From positions 5,495,738 to 5,559,737 of the forward strand of contig OY718808.1 of NCBI GenBank assembly GCA_963070105.1: 64,000 nt of DNA, read 5' to 3'. This stretch comes from Litomosoides sigmodontis. Taxonomy: Eukaryota; Nematoda; Chromadorea; Rhabditida; Onchocercidae. The notes beneath the pieces are model-generated. The model was not told the DNA's origin. It saw only the letters and a program-made list of their open reading frames with translations, and did no database searches. Below are positions 1 to 14,165 of the stretch, one piece after another; the stretch's first letter is position 1; each line of letters opens with the position of its first letter. Both the position numbers and the translations under genes were made by a program.

Positions 1-3000
1 AAAGCATTACACATTTCAAAATATTATCGCTTGAAATCTTTCCATTAATTCACATTCCTAGTGTGAAAGTAAACAATTTTAAGTGAGAAAGGCACGTAGT
101 AAATGAACGAGTTAATTTCAATTGTGAGAAAGAAATGGTAATTACGAGTTCAGTAAATAAATTCGTTCGTCATATTCACAGTCCAAGTGTGATAAATTTA
201 ATTAATATTTCCGAGAGTCTTCGACAGTAAGCGACTGAGAAAGAGACGAGGAGAGCGAACAATCTCCTAAGGATTCCTAAGATTGCATTTGAAACGTCAG
301 ACGAATTGCACTTATTTATGCTTTTAATACAACATTTCTCACAGAGCGGGAAGAGAAGAGAAGAATGGAGAAATTAAAAAGGTTTCAGACTTCCGCACAA
401 AATCAAACTATCACTGATCTCAGATGAAATTTCCCTTATATGGCAAAAATCCGAAATCAGCTTTAATTCAGCTCTGCCCGATTTAAATTATTGGCATAGA
501 ATCGTTGAAGCGATGAGTGGATATTAATAATGAAGCAATATAAACTGAAAGCATTCCAAAACTACTAATTAAATTATGGCGGTTGATCAATTGCAACGAC
601 TACAAACGAGTCATCGATTTGTCATATTTAAACTTTTGTATGGTAAAGAAGGAGGAAAGAGTTCTTAACTTAGGAGTTGCAGAGATTACTCTCTTTCTTG
701 CACCTAAAAATTTCTGGGAGTAAAATATCACCGAGGGATATTTGCTGGGAATTCAATTGATAGGTAGGAAGCACCGGCAAACACAGTTGATTGCAAAAAC
801 CTTTTACCATACATAGTCAATGAAATGGAAAAAAAATTGTTCAAAAGGATTGCAGCACATTTTAACTTTTAAAAAAAGGCAGCTGAAGAATTATAAAATA
901 TATTTTTGAACAGAATTTCAACAAAGCGCACAGAAGCGCATGTTAAATTGAGAAATTGTAAAATCAATGCGAACGTTTTTTTCCTGTTCATTTATGAAAT
1001 GTTGAAAAAAATGAGCATTATTTACGACGAGTGGGGTAATGCAAACAAAAATAGTGAAAATAGAAAAATCTTCAACAAGGGGAAAACAAATTGGCTTAAG
1101 GCAATGAGCACATTTCACTTTCAATTTCTGCTCTTTTTTTTCTCAACAAAATTCCTGATGTATAAGTTGCAACCGGAATTTCTCAAAGCAGCGGTGGGGA
1201 AGGTTGGGGAAGGTCACCACCTCACGTACCATCCAAGAGGAGGACAGTAGTGGGATGAAGTTGCAATATCAAATTCAATTAGTTCTTCGTTAATTGAGAA
1301 TGATAAGGATGGAAGTGACGGTATCGACGGCTTCTTTTTTTCTCAAACAAAGAAATTCTCCGGATTTCTAAATTGTTGTTCTTAACGTGCTATTTGTTGC
1401 CTTGGAGAGATAAGCAATAAATTTTATTTTACATTCTAAATAGCTTAAAGTCGTTAGTTCAAACAATGGAGGAGAGAAAATAATATTGCCTACGCAGAGC
1501 CACACATCATTTCTTCATTTCTTATAATTTTAAATGACAGTTCATTCGACCGGTTAACCGGTTGGCATGGCGTGCTTTCGTTTGAAATGATTTTTTGAAT
1601 TGATTAGATATAGTTGTGTTCGGTGATAAGAAAGGAAGTGGTGAGCGATAATGATTACGATGCGAGCTTTTAGAATATCTGCATTTTTTTAAAATTTTAT
1701 TCTAACTCATTTTGTTTCCTTCCCTCATTCTCGTCCTTCCTCTCCTAGCGAAGCGACGAGAGGAGACAATGCGAATTTCATTCGATCGTTATAGTGTCGT
1801 TGGAATTATCGCTTTTACTGAAATGTATATTAAAGGTTAGCGCTTAGAGTTCTCTTAATTCATAAATATCGCAGCATTTTTTCTTTTTTTTTTTTAATTT
1901 TCATTAAGCGTGAATGTGGGTGAAGTGATTTGTTGCAATGAAAGAGGGGGGAGAGGGACGAGGAAGGGATCGGATCGGTACGACTAATCTAATGAAATTT
2001 TCATCCGTTAATGAATTCAACTGCACGTTGACAACACTCAGTGGATAATATGCATAATCTGTGCTGAATGAAAAGAAAAGAAAGAATTTCATGTCTTTTT
2101 AATAATGTTTTGGAATTAATTAAACGCAGGAAAGCATTATTAGTTTGACAGAGAAGCTCGTCGCTCAACTCAAATTGCCATTGAATTTCGGAAGAGAAAA
2201 AAGAATGAAATGCTTGAAACTTATCTATTGCTTAAGTCAGAGAAAGAGGGAGAGCGAGAGAGATTGAGAGAGGGATAAAAAGAAGGGAGGGAAATTAAGT
2301 CTTCATATCAATACTCTCAACGGCGGAAGGAACAATTATGCTAATAAGAGGACGAATAATTAGTTGGATTTGATCCACTGGGAGGAGAGGACAAACATTA
2401 TCCTTTCCAGAACCTTTTAACGAGCAGCGACATTTACTTTATCTGTTGGCTAATGAAAAAATTCTGTTGTAAGCTGAAAATCTAACATAACTACTATTAG
2501 CAAAGAATTTTCACAAAGTTTCTTGCAATGAATAGTCAGCCGACAACCATTCATATCAATTGATTTTTACACTTTCTCCGTTCAATTTGAAAAAATCAAA
2601 ATTAATTGAAATTTCGTGTTATCGGACAAATCCAATTTTTTGCAAACTGCCACATGAAAAAGCTTTTAAATCTTATGAGATTTAAGAGAAGTGGTCCCTC
2701 TCTTCACTGTCAATCAAAAACGAATAAAAAACTTCGGTTGGATTTCTATCAGTTTGTTTAGCTTGCTTTATTTGCTGCTTATCGGTGATTTCAGTTAAAA
2801 GCTGAAATTTCAAATAAATGACTGGCGAACTGTTATCTCAAAATAATGAATAAAATAATAAAATAATGGATGCCTAAAAATAAATTGCATATTATCCCTC
2901 ATCATTATTCTTTAGAGATCGCAAGAGTTTTTCGTAATATTTAAGACTTGAATGATTCATCGTCCATAATATCTTTCAAGTGTTGAATATCACTTGGTCT

Positions 3001-4135
3001 TTGTTCGACTAATTCATTAGAAATGTAGTAATTCGAAAATTTGAATAACGAATAGCTTTCTTTTTTCGGTGATCTAACTCATGAGTGAACGGAAACTTCT
3101 ATTAATTGAATGAAAAACTTTGCATTAGGAATGAACAGTAACCATGAGAAATTTTCCGTATGGAAGCTTTTTGCATTTGAATTTTTATGACGTTCACCAG
3201 CGTGAGTGGAATGATTGAAGCAACGATCCGTATTTTCTGCTAATTGCTAATGTTTAAATTTAAATTTTCTGCTAATGTTTAGCAACGATATCCTACTGCA
3301 AAAATCTGTTCCGAAAAATCATATGAATTTTGAAATTCTATTTCAAATTCTTGAAAATGCTCTACTTTTATTGATCGCATATTACTTTCGTTTGTTACAT
3401 CATAGTAAAGACTACTAATGAAATAAAATCCAATGGTTATTATTCGTTGAAATATATTATGTGTGGAATTAATTCAGTTGCGAGTATTCGTTCGTGGATC
3501 ATTAATCATGTGAGCTTGCGCAACGAACATCGATAAATCAAAATTAATGAAAGACTGTTGGAAAAAGTTGTGAAACAAATGAGTTGAAGTGTGAATTGTG
3601 CGCGAATTTAAATACTGAAAAGAATTATCTCTCAGTGAGATCGAAAAGCCTTTGTTCGATCCACTTGACAGCAACTCTCACACAAATTTTACGCCAGCTT
3701 TGCATTACTAACTTTAACCGTTAAGCGAGACCTCTTGGCCGGCCTTTTCAATTTAATTCCTTTTCAGATAAACTATCGGCCTTGAACATCTTAGATTTGT
3801 GATAGCAATTTTTTTTAATTGAGACATTTTCAAAATTAGAAGTGCATAAAATGCGTTCTTAATCTTTTCAATTGATCTTTCACCAACCCTTTTTATTCAT
3901 TCATTTATTTCTCTAAGAAAGCAGTGCTATCTTCTCCTTCTCGTAAATTCTATCACGCATCTTTCGACTAATTCAAACAATCTTGCTTTCCTTAAAATTT
4001 TCTAATTAAATCTTCCTCCGTACTGAGTTAGTAATTTTGTCTTCTATCTTCACCTCTCTCTCTCTCTCAGTTGCACATCTGTTCCCAGCCACCTTGCAAA
4101 TCTTTCATCAGTATCGGTCTCACAACCTGTGACAC
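1..4135. other. Intergenic region, no gene seen
   Basis: No exon with both plausible splice sites and recognisable protein similarity was found on either strand. The open frames here are short, AT-rich and low in complexity. A CT-rich run lies at about 4053-4068, and a TTTATT at about 3890-3910 would read as AATAAA on the minus strand, usable by the minus-strand gene that follows. Confidence 0.5.
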
Positions 4136-4566
4136 TTACTTGCCTTGACACCTTTTTCGCTTTTTATATTTCATACACTGAAATGTATGCTTGATAGTTC
4201 TCATAACAAACTTTGATTCTTGTTGATTAAAGCATTTAGATAACTGGGAATGTTCAAATTTCAAATTCACCAGTTTATAACACGCATTCAAGCCCAAAAG
4301 GAACAAAAGGACGAACGAAACAGGCGGAAAAGCAGCGAACAAGTACAGTGGAAGGAAGCCTCAAAAGAAGGCCGATAACGGACGGATGCGATTACCATTT
4401 CATCTCCAGTTCTCTATTTCGAGATTAAAAAACACGACACTCTAGCGATTATCGATTGAGATTGGCAGCATTGAAATACGTAGAATTATCAGAGTGCGAT
4501 AGTTCCACTTGCTCACTCATCAGAGAAACAAGTAGTGGACGGATGCGCGCGGTACGTGTACTGCGC

Positions 4567-6408
4567 TCAAAATGTTGTCATAAACTTCACAAGGCACTTA
4601 CAATTGTGTAAGAAAATATTCCCAAAATCATGGCAGTGCGAACAGAGTTTTAGGGAAAATAAATCTTTGCAACTATTGGTGACGATATCCCACGTACAGC
4701 CCAGTATATCATCCACTGGCTCGTACTCTCGCAGGTGTATTTGCATTTGTATCGGAATTTTCTCCGGCAATTGAGGTTGCTGTTCAGGCGCTCCCTCGGT
4801 GGTCTTTGAATCCACAGTATCTGAATTTCGGAGGTGCCCATTACTGATTACTGCACCAATTCCAGAATTTTGCAGTTGAGTATCGAAAAGATTGTACGAT
4901 GTTTCTTCTTGACTTAGTGGTATCGGTAGTGCAACGGGTGGCAAGGTAGTTACGAAAGAAGGAATTGTGGACAATTCAGTGACCTTCTCTCGATGTACGA
5001 CTTCCAGATTATGGTAGCGCTGGTCTTGAATGATAGATGAAGGCAGAGATGAAATGTGGTTTGTATGTGACACTGTTGTACGGATTCCAAAATCAAGATC
5101 GTGCAGAAGTGGATGAGTAGGAGGTGTGAGAGGCAACGGAATCGCAGTTGCTAGGACGGATAAACCTGAAACATGTTCAGGATCAGCTGCAGTAGCGGGA
5201 GATGGACTAGTTTTGGCAACGGGAGGATAGTTGCGCACTTCTATTGTCGTACGCTCCATCTTTCGTCGAATCTCGAACTCCATATCAATCACGTCGTTGT
5301 TTAATCCATTGTAGCCCTCCTGGGCCTGGGCTTTCCTTCTATCCTCTTTAAATGCTTCGCCATTGTTCCATAATTTCTTCTTTCTATTTTCATCATCCTC
5401 TAAAATCATTTTCGCTGACAATGGCGGAAATGGTTTCAACATTTATTTCATTTCATTCAGTATATGAAGGGAGAAAAATAAATCTGCACTTTGATGCTTT
5501 GCCTAGGTGTCCCCTAATTCTTAAAGAAGAGGAATCAAAATGATGTGTGAATGCGCCCCAACCACATGTCAATTAACGAGGGGACGAATTGAGTAATAGG
5601 CCTGAAGCGAAAAACTACCACTGTTTGGTAGAACAGGCAGTGCGACGTTTTGCAGTGTACTGCTGTTTGCCGGAGGAATCAGCGGTGTGCCGTTGCTAGT
5701 AGCATAGGAGTGGACAAACGTGACAACCGGAAATTTGATGACTGCCTCTTCCACATTATCCACCAACGTTTCTGCTTCTAAATTAAGTACCGTTGTTGTG
5801 GTTCGTTTTCATTTTCCATCAACAAATTTTATTAAACTAATTAATTTTGAGACACAACTGAAACGTTCAATATTTTTTACACTTTTTACACGATTAAACG
5901 ATTAATTGAATTATTTTTTTCCAAAAAACACAACTACGGATTATGTGATTGCAAATGCTTTGAAATTAAAAGTCTAAAGATTTCTGAATAAGTGAAAAGT
6001 AAACTGTAATTAATGGAAATGGAAATCCATTGTGCTATTCAATCAAATATCAGTTAAGAAGAAACATTCAAAACAAATTTCACACAAAGTAAGCCAAATT
6101 GAAATGGCACTACTCTGCTCGACTGTATTTTCATGAAACGATTGCAAAAATAGACCTTTTTTTTGCTGGTAATATTGAAATGTACGGTTCGGCGGAATCA
6201 GCGGTGTCACCTTTAGTAAACGATGCTCGTCGTGTTGTTGACGTGGGTGTTGCGTGATGTTATGAAGTGGGGATGAAGTGGACGACGTTTTCTGGCTCAC
6301 TGAGATGAAATTTATCTCTGGAATCATTATCACGCCCTTCTGCTCGTGGTCACTTACGCTTCGAGCAGCAATTATAAGCCATAATTGCGCAAAAATGAGT
6401 GGCTTCAT
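4567..6408 (-). CDS. Secreted Pro/Thr/Ser-rich protein with C-terminal Cys motif (unassigned)
   Basis: Three minus-strand exons join in frame: 6408-6156, 5777-5619 (its donor is the least certain junction) and 5414-4567, giving about 419 residues. The start at 6408 is followed by a hydrophobic segment (PLIFAQLWLIIAARS) that looks like a signal peptide, so secretion is inferred. The middle is disordered and rich in Pro, Thr and Ser, with a motif TPLIPP-x-N present once in exon 1 and once in exon 2. The C-terminus holds a compact pattern, C-x6-C-x8-C-x2-C-x10-C-x-C, around HDFGNIFLHNCKC, the only part that looks like a folded domain. I do not recognise the family. A strong GTAAGT donor lies inside the last motif at 4601. 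Splicing there to 4359 would replace the last residues with a hydrophobic segment and a basic tail ending at 4136. Confidence 0.55.
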
Positions 6409-9400
6409 CCGTTCGTACCATCAAACGATATCGCACTTCTCTGTTTGGTTTGAATTCGGCTGATAAGACGCATTTCATAAATTTGATAAGCGATCAATGC
6501 AAGAAGTAAGTTATAACGCTCATTTGCATGAATTAAAGGCGGCGAATGAACAAAGAAAACACGTTAACCGAACTGTCAAAAATTCAGTGCTAATTACAGT
6601 CGCAGAAGGCGAAGCAAATTCAACGAGCGTTTCACACAAAACTAAGATCTAATTCTTTTCTTAACGGGGTGCTTTTTTCAGTATTTCTGTTAAGAATTAG
6701 GAAAGAAGCGATAAAGCGTCTGAAGTCATTGCATCAGGAAAATGAAAAAAGGAAATTCCGGAAATTGCCACAAATCGAACAGAAAACCGTTATAGCAATC
6801 TTATAGCAATCCATTTTAGATGAAAAAATATTGAACAATGTGGGACACGCGAAGAGAATGTTTTTCGAGAAAGCTGAAATGCGGCAAAATGAGGTAAACA
6901 AACAACTCATTTGCAGTAGTAAAAATTACTATGTTCTTTTAACTAAAGCAAAATTATATGAAAAATTAAAAAAAAACATGAAAACACAAGTATGTTATCG
7001 TAATTTTCACAACACCTATGGGTAGGATTTCACTGTCCGGTGAAATTTAGAAAGAAATCAGTAATGAGTACATCATTTTGTTTATCTTTTGTCGCCATTT
7101 AAAATGGCATTATTGCGGTAGTCCCGGATTTGCAGCAATGCATCATCAATTCAGCCTCCTCATTTCATTTTCTCCACGTCCTTCTCACGTCTTCGTCGTC
7201 TTCCATCATTGTCCACCTCTTCGGATGTCCGCCTTCATTAACGTTAACATTAACAGAGAGCCAGCACTTTGTTTCCTTTACTTTCATGTGAAATGCTGTT
7301 CTTCGTACTGACCTACCAGATGTGTAATCAATTCTCTCCCTCTATCAGTTTGAAATTTCAAATCGACTTATCAATCCTTCCATTTCTATGCGGTAACGCC
7401 ATCGATCCGAATCATAATCCTTTCATTCCTGCCATCTTTTTCTCAGTTTTTCCACTACCACCAACACATAGCATCAGTTTCAAAGATTTCAAAAGAAACG
7501 AACCTATCTCTGACGCCATGAGATGAGATAGCCAACTCTCAAAGACGACCATCATAGATAAGTTCTAACTAATGAGGTTCTTTTATAATTCAATAGTTAC
7601 ATCCAATAATGAAGAAAAAATTTTTTAATTTTAACAATCAGTGCATTAAACATCCAGTAAATATGAAGTAAAATTTAATTTCTAGTTAGAAATGGTCCAT
7701 ATCAATCTGCACCAGAAATTCCTATTCTGATACGCTGGGCTAAGCACTCTCCGAAAAGAGAATGAATGATAGGATGATTGATATTATTGGAAATGGTTGA
7801 ACGATTACTATTGTATAACTACCAACTCAACAAACATTTTATAAACTTCAAGTGTGTGTGGAAGAATTTGTGGTTATTGTGAAATCCATAAAAGGTTTCT
7901 TAAAAATTATAGTCAGTGGTAATTTATTGAAAAGAAAACCTGAAACAACAGCTCTGATTGCACGTACCACTTGTAATGATGTAATGGAAAAGAAAATCAA
8001 ATTCAAGCGATGTACATATATGATCATTGAAAGTAAGAATTAGACGGATTGAATAAGTAAACGGTGAAGTGAAAGTGACTTCATTTCACGGACGTTTAGT
8101 GCCACTTTATGCAACACTGAGGGAATTAAGAGCGAAAACGTCCGGCATTATCCGACAGTTTTACATTTGACCAGCAGCACTGAATTCGAGACAATTCACG
8201 CCACACATAACATAGCGCTGTCTTTCACTTTGATTTCTTTGTTATCTTTTAAAAAAAAAGAAAAATTTTCGCAAATCTATTGTCTCTAAGAATTTCTTTC
8301 ATTCAATTACAAATTAAGCAAATGTTTTTGTTCGAGTTAAGAGGAACTTGTCGGTCAGATTTTGGATTAGTTTACTACTTTTAAAGATGAAAGTTATGCA
8401 AGGTAATGACTTACGCTTATTTTTTCGCCTTTGTTTCTAAAATGGCTTTCCTAATCGGGGCATTCCAGAATCTTGTCGGTTTTTTTCATCTATGCTTTTA
8501 CTAAATTTAATTATATAAGGTTTCAAAGCTATAAATTACTGATTTGTAAGAAATGCTAATGAAAAATTGTATTCGAAAATTACGCTGCAAAATACTTCAC
8601 AGACTTTTAACAGGAAAGAAAATTTTTAAATTTTCAAAAACTAAAGTCAAGGTTATGACACAGAATGTAAAAAAAAAACCAAAATTCCTTTATAGTGCAA
8701 GATTATTAAGGTTCGTGGCAGTGCCTCATAAACATTCATATCATATGGGTTATTATAAAATCTATCAATAAGTGGTTGTGTTTAGAAAAGAAATCGCTTG
8801 TGACTAAAATTATGATGCATTAGATTGATTCGCATTGTGTTACCAAATCGAAGAAACTTTTGGAATTTTATTATGACCACTCTCTTTTATGTTTAATACC
8901 AAGTTGATTGTAAAGGACGATCTTCAGACGACTACTTGAGATCTCTCTCTCTCTCTTTTTGTATCTGTGACTCAAATAGGAATAGTTTTCAATCCCTCTC
9001 TCTATGTCCACCCCCACATTTTATAACTAATAAAGGGATATATCCACATCTTCTGTTGTTATAGGTCTAAGAAAAACACTACGACCGAAAATCACCTTTC
9101 AACAAACAAGTTGACTCACATCACCCAAACCAAAAGAAAATTTTAAAACTTTAAAACATAGCACGAATGAAAGAGATTGATAACAGAACTGGATTGGATT
9201 GATAAAACACGTTTCTACCTTGATTGGGACAACACTTACATCAAGGATCCACACTATTAGCGTCAATGACTCATGTGCTCCATTTCAATAATCAGCACTT
9301 TTGTTCGTGAAATCAAGTGCTTCCGAAGTTCACCTTTCATTGTATTTCATTTCAGCCAAAAGCCGTTGTTGAGAATACAGGAAACAAAAAATTCCCATGC

Positions 9401-10135
9401 ACTAATTACCACCACTTTGCAGAGATATTTCAAAAGTTTGATTTGGAAAAAAACATGGGACCTAAAATTAAAACAAATTTACACTCCACTTTCGTAAAGT
9501 CTCTCGGAATAGATTGTGCATCAATAAAAAAGCACTGCTACAGGCAGCTGTGAATTGGCGAAATGTGGGAGATAAGTTAAAGTACTATAAAGAAACCAGA
9601 TGAATTAGGTCTCTGCTCATTTCAAATTGTCATCTGAGATTAAACTAAATCACGGAATGAAAAGCCATTAAAACATGACATACCAGCGTGTTCCATTCTA
9701 TGCAAGGACGGAATTATAAATACAACAACGGAAAAGCGAAATCTCTAAAAATTAAAATATCAAAGAATATTAACACAATTTACTGCATAAATTACAAGAC
9801 ACTATATTTGTTTATTATCGGGAAGTTGGTGCTTAAATAAAATATATATTGAACAAATACATCACAAATTACAAATCACCGCCAGTTGTTAAATGTAAAT
9901 TTACTCAATAAAAAAAGACAAAGAATGCAACTGAATCGTAATACAAAATAAACAAATGTTTTAAAACAAATACAATTCGATAATAATTATCTTGATATAA
10001 ACAAAAAAATTGTTTATATTCTAGGTTGTATAACTAATATTCTTTAAGACCTGTATGCTCATCTGGCAGTGCTGGCTATTCAAACTTCAACACTATTTAA
10101 AAGCTCAAAAAAGGAAATATCTGAAAGTTCAGCGA
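6409..10135. other. Intergenic region, no gene seen
   Basis: No supported exon. Only AT-rich, low-complexity open frames are present. A TTTATT at 9811-9816 (AATAAA on the minus strand) may be the polyadenylation signal of the cardiolipin synthase gene, about 320 bp beyond its stop. A CT run sits at about 8942-8956. Confidence 0.5.
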
Positions 10136-12330
10136 TTATCCTTTCTTTAATGGCTTCATTCCAGTTAGTTGTGTGTATTGAAATCCAGAATATATTGTTG
10201 TTGCGGCAGTAGCAAGGCTAAAAAAAAACATTTTTTTTCACTTAATGGGAGTGATAAGTAAGTAAACGTTACAAGCAAAAATGGCAGAATTTTATATGAA
10301 CAAAATCTTTTAATATTCGTTAGTAATGTGAACATTAAAAAATAAACTTACTAAGTGCAGGTTAAAAAGGGATGACTTGTGAAGCCTGACAAGGGAGCCA
10401 CCAAGCTTCCAGCGATTACACACATCTGAAGTGCCGTATTTACCTAAATCTGTTCATATCTAAAGATTGCAATATTGTAGAATGATTTTCGCAACAGTTA
10501 TATTGGAAACTAGTATTTGTAAGAAATATATTTAAACTGTTTCTGAATAGCGAAGAAAAGAACATAGCAGAACCAGTTCAGCAATCATAAAGAATGCCAC
10601 GGCATTTCCGAAAGTATGAAAACCTTAAACTTATTCAATTAAATCAAAATACTGAAATCAATTTCCATTAGATATTCGCTCACCAAGGGAAACTAGCACG
10701 AAAAAAATTGAATCTGCGAATTTTAAATGGAACGAAAAATTTATGGGTAGAGAATATTACAAAGAACGTGCCTGCGTAACTTTCCCCTATTTTTTTTGGG
10801 AATAAACAAAAAAATACACACTTTACTGACAAATGTTGGTGTAATTTGATATGGTGAAATAGACGGACTGAAATACCGGACCAGTGTTATCGGTTTTTCC
10901 ATTGTTTTATACCTAGCCACAGCTGCACCGATAATAAGAACAACATCTCGTAAAATAACCAAAACAGTAAGCGCCACTAAAGTTAGAGAATTTGTAAATG
11001 CAATATTGTAAAGTGAAAGATTATAAGTAATAAAAAAAGCGCAAACATTATCAAAATCAATTCGGGACAAAATCACGTAGGAAAAATTACGCGGTACAAG
11101 TTTGACATAAGTGAGAGTAACAAAAATGGTTGTGATAAGTAATTTATCAGCCACAGGATCAATTATACTACCAATCAGCGAACTTTGATTGCGAACGTTT
11201 CGAGCAATATATCCATCTAGCTAAAGTTAATTATATATGTGTAACTTTTAGCAAGTTTTTGTGAACAAATAGTTTCTTAACCTCCACCAGAATGAAATTC
11301 TAAGAAGACATTTGAGAACAAATAGGTAACCTACTAAATCATAACTTATTGCGCATGATGATTAGTACCAGCATGCGTAATGAGCTGAGAATAAGATTCA
11401 GAAACGAAACAAAACTTTTGTCAGTTCGGCCAAATCTATAGCAACAAAATGATGGATTAAATCGTATAAAGTTTAGAATTTCATATCTTTACTAAGTAAA
11501 ACGGATTATATTAGCTTTAAAATATTTGCTAAACTTAAAGTTAAACGCACCCAGTCCGTTATTCCAGTAACAGCAAATAAGGCCAGTGCAGTCATATGCG
11601 ATTCTTTTATTATTAAGTGTCCAATTACCGGGGTCAGTCCAATTCTGAAATTATCTCTAGGAAATCTGACTCAATAATAAATTGAAATTCATTCGCTGCA
11701 GCTTAATTCAGCTTGAAAGTCATTTGTCTTTCACTGATGACGTAAATGCAGTGGGATTCAAATAAACGCAGAACGGATAATATGAATGAGTAGCGTCTAA
11801 CGTTTCATAAATGATCACAGAGATTAATGTATACAGATTACAAATTAAAGAGTGAAACCTGAATAAGCATAGAGCATTTGGTATCGTTGCAATTTTGTTC
11901 TTAAATTCATTTCCGTTTTCGCTCCCTTTCACTTTCGTCTCAATGTGCTGAGAAGTGCAGGTTCCAATAGCGCTGAAAATAATACGATGAAACCTAATGT
12001 CTTCATTTGTGAAAAAATTTATAAGTACAAAGTAATTTTTTCATGGAATTAAGAAATGTTTGCTTAATGAACTCAATGCTACGCTATCAATGCATAGCTA
12101 CTATAAAAGTGTATGGATTCATCGTTGCATTTCGGACAATATCCTTCAAGAAATAAGACTAAACAAACTAACAACAAACCATGATCCACAAATATTTACC
12201 GATTTTGACTCAAATATCGTGCTGAAGAAGCTGAAGTAATTAATGGGAGCGAAACTGTGATAGGATATATCGTCGAAGACAGTGCCTTTTTATATAAAAC
12301 CACATGCGGAGGCCATATCCTCCGAAACAT
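10136..12330 (-). CDS. crls-1: Cardiolipin synthase, mitochondrial
   Basis: Seven minus-strand exons: 12330-12200, 11972-11859, 11644-11551, 11220-11091, 10976-10822, 10443-10352 and 10217-10136. They join in phase throughout and give 265 residues, close to animal CRLS1. The enzyme joins CDP-diacylglycerol and phosphatidylglycerol to make cardiolipin in the inner mitochondrial membrane. The CDP-alcohol phosphatidyltransferase motif is complete: D112-W-L-D115-G-Y-I-A-R, then G130, D134 and D138. It is split exactly by intron 3, after W113. Further family blocks follow: VPLALTVLVILRD, PTFVSKVNTALQ and a C-terminal TAATTIYSG helix. The N-terminus from M1 is basic with no acidic residue for over 45 positions, and contains RRIWPP and SARYLSQNR, as expected for mitochondrial import. 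An acceptor-like CAG at about 12382 sits upstream of the chosen ATG and could be a leader-splicing site. Confidence 0.95.
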
Positions 12331-13672
12331 GCGACTCACAGACCGATACACGTTGGTAAAGGTTTGAGTAACGCTGCACACCTGACGACCTTTCCGTAAA
12401 TTTACTAAACCGACAGGCTGGTGATTAGAGGTTACCGAGAAGTGACGTTGACTATTGCCCCTCGCATTCCACTCAAACTAATGCTGACAAAGGACACGAC
12501 TGCATGTAGGACGATGGGAACATTCGACTTGATATTCTTGTATAAGGCACAGTCAAAGTGAGCGAGATGAGAGAGTGTGTGTTTGAGAAGACGCAGGAAT
12601 AGGTGATAAATTAAGGAGGAAAAAGAGTGCAGGACGAGAGAGAGGGAAGTTTGAAAGGAATCCATTTCGCTATAATATGACAAGCTCGCAACGTGGGACT
12701 CACGTGCGTCGAATGGCGTTAGAAAGAGTAAGGAAGCAAGGAACAGTGAAAGAACGGAACTGATTGACGTGTGCAAAACTAGGTCGTAAAGTAAGGTGTC
12801 CTAGCTTGCAGGAAGTGTTAGTCTTCATTTTGGAGCCAGCAAACATTGGTCTCAAAGCGCCACCCAAAATTCGTAATTTTCCTTCTGTACAAAGTGTTTC
12901 GAAATTTCTTTTGTCAAGGTTTAAATTTTCCTCCTTTCGCTGTGGAGTGTAAAATTCGTTGAGTTGACGAGTGAATTCGTTGAAAACTCGTCGTTTACAG
13001 TAGCATTTCATTTTTCATTTACCCTGGCTTTCTAAAAAATGGCTTTGAGGTACATGCACCTCAAGTCATTAGTGCGTGCATAATCCGATTCTTCCTGAAT
13101 CAGTAGTCTCTTGCAACTTGTTGTTTTTCTTCGTCTCAAGCATCCTTCAAATCATTTTTATCCTCGAGACATCATGTGTTCCGAAATTTAGAAGAAGTGG
13201 GGAAAATGTGTAAATTAGAGTGAGAAGACGGATGGCAGATGCATGACTTCTGCTGGTTTCTGGATGATAGAACTGAAACTTTGTTCTCACATGTTCACCA
13301 TCAGATGATCATGATATAAGAGAAAGGGAAACGTGAGACTGACGGGGAGTGTAACTGGTAATCTCTGTGCGAGAAAAGCCGAATATCTGAGTGTATGAAG
13401 TCATACTTGTGTTCCTAAGTCAATATGCTAAAGGATGTCTCTTCTTACTGGAATTTGAATTGAATTTAACTGTCACTGATATTCGCAGGAGAGATGGATG
13501 GCTAGGCATTGCTTCACTGTTGATGAGTCTAAAGATGAAGATAATATATGAAACTAACGAGTGAGCACAGTCAGCTTTCAGGTTGCTTGGAATCCAAGTT
13601 TTGTTAACAAGACAATAGGAGATAAGAATTTCGACTTAAGAAGACCGGAAAATTCCATTTTAACAAATTTTT
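12331..13672. other. Spacer between cardiolipin synthase and the orphan frame
   Basis: Several overlapping open frames of 60-115 codons occur on both strands (for example 12432-12776 and 12700-13011 minus). None shows family similarity or a convincing splice context. This region probably holds the cardiolipin synthase promoter and 5' leader. Confidence 0.4.
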
Positions 13673-14107
13673 CTAGATGTTTAGATTTGGAGAAATAATT
13701 TTACGCACGTAAAGCAGGTAGCGTGTGCAGTGCAACAAATTCTCCCGCTTTAGCAGGACATAAGCGCCTTCATTATGTTTGTGGCGGTGACAGATCGAGC
13801 TCATCTTCGCTTCCCAGTTGGAGTGTTGCAGTTGCAGATTGATTTGATTATCTTCACGATAATGCTCGTAGAGACGAAAGAAATCGGATAAACCCGTGTT
13901 ATTCTTGCATGAATTATTCAGATTCCAATTTTGATTGGGAGATGAAAGAGGCAACAGCGTGTCGATGCCTTCTACCACTCTGGGAGCACGAAAACCTGTT
14001 TCGTGACCCAGCAGCTCTCGCCTATCTAATAAAAATCTCAATTTTAGAGGCTTCCATCGTCGAAATGGAAGGCTGTCTTTGTTATCATCATTAGAAAATA
14101 TTGCAAG
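13673..14107 (-). CDS. Orphan open frame, possible terminal exon
   Basis: A single frame stays open for 144 codons, long for this AT-rich DNA. It is read divergently from the collagen gene that starts about 110 bp away. The deduced protein has a balanced mix of charged and polar residues (LLDRRELLGHETGFRAP, DFFRLYEHYREDNQ, VLLKRENLLHCTRYLL) rather than the Lys/Asn/Phe-rich make-up of random frames here. There is no ATG near its 5' end. An acceptor-like TTTTTATTAG lies at about 14028, so it could be the last exon of a gene whose upstream exons I cannot find. No family recognised. It may also be chance. Confidence 0.3.
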   Translation of the reverse strand, partial: LAIFSNDDNKDSLPFRRWKPLKLRFLLDRRELLGHETGFRAPRVVEGIDTLLPLSSPNQNWNLNNSCKNNTGLSDFFRLYEHYREDNQINLQLQHSNWEAKMSSICHRHKHNEGAYVLLKRENLLHCTRYLLYVRKIISPNLNI

Positions 14108-14165
14108 TCATCAAGACTGTTGCGGAAAGCAAAATTCAACTCGTTTTGAGATGATAACGAATGAA

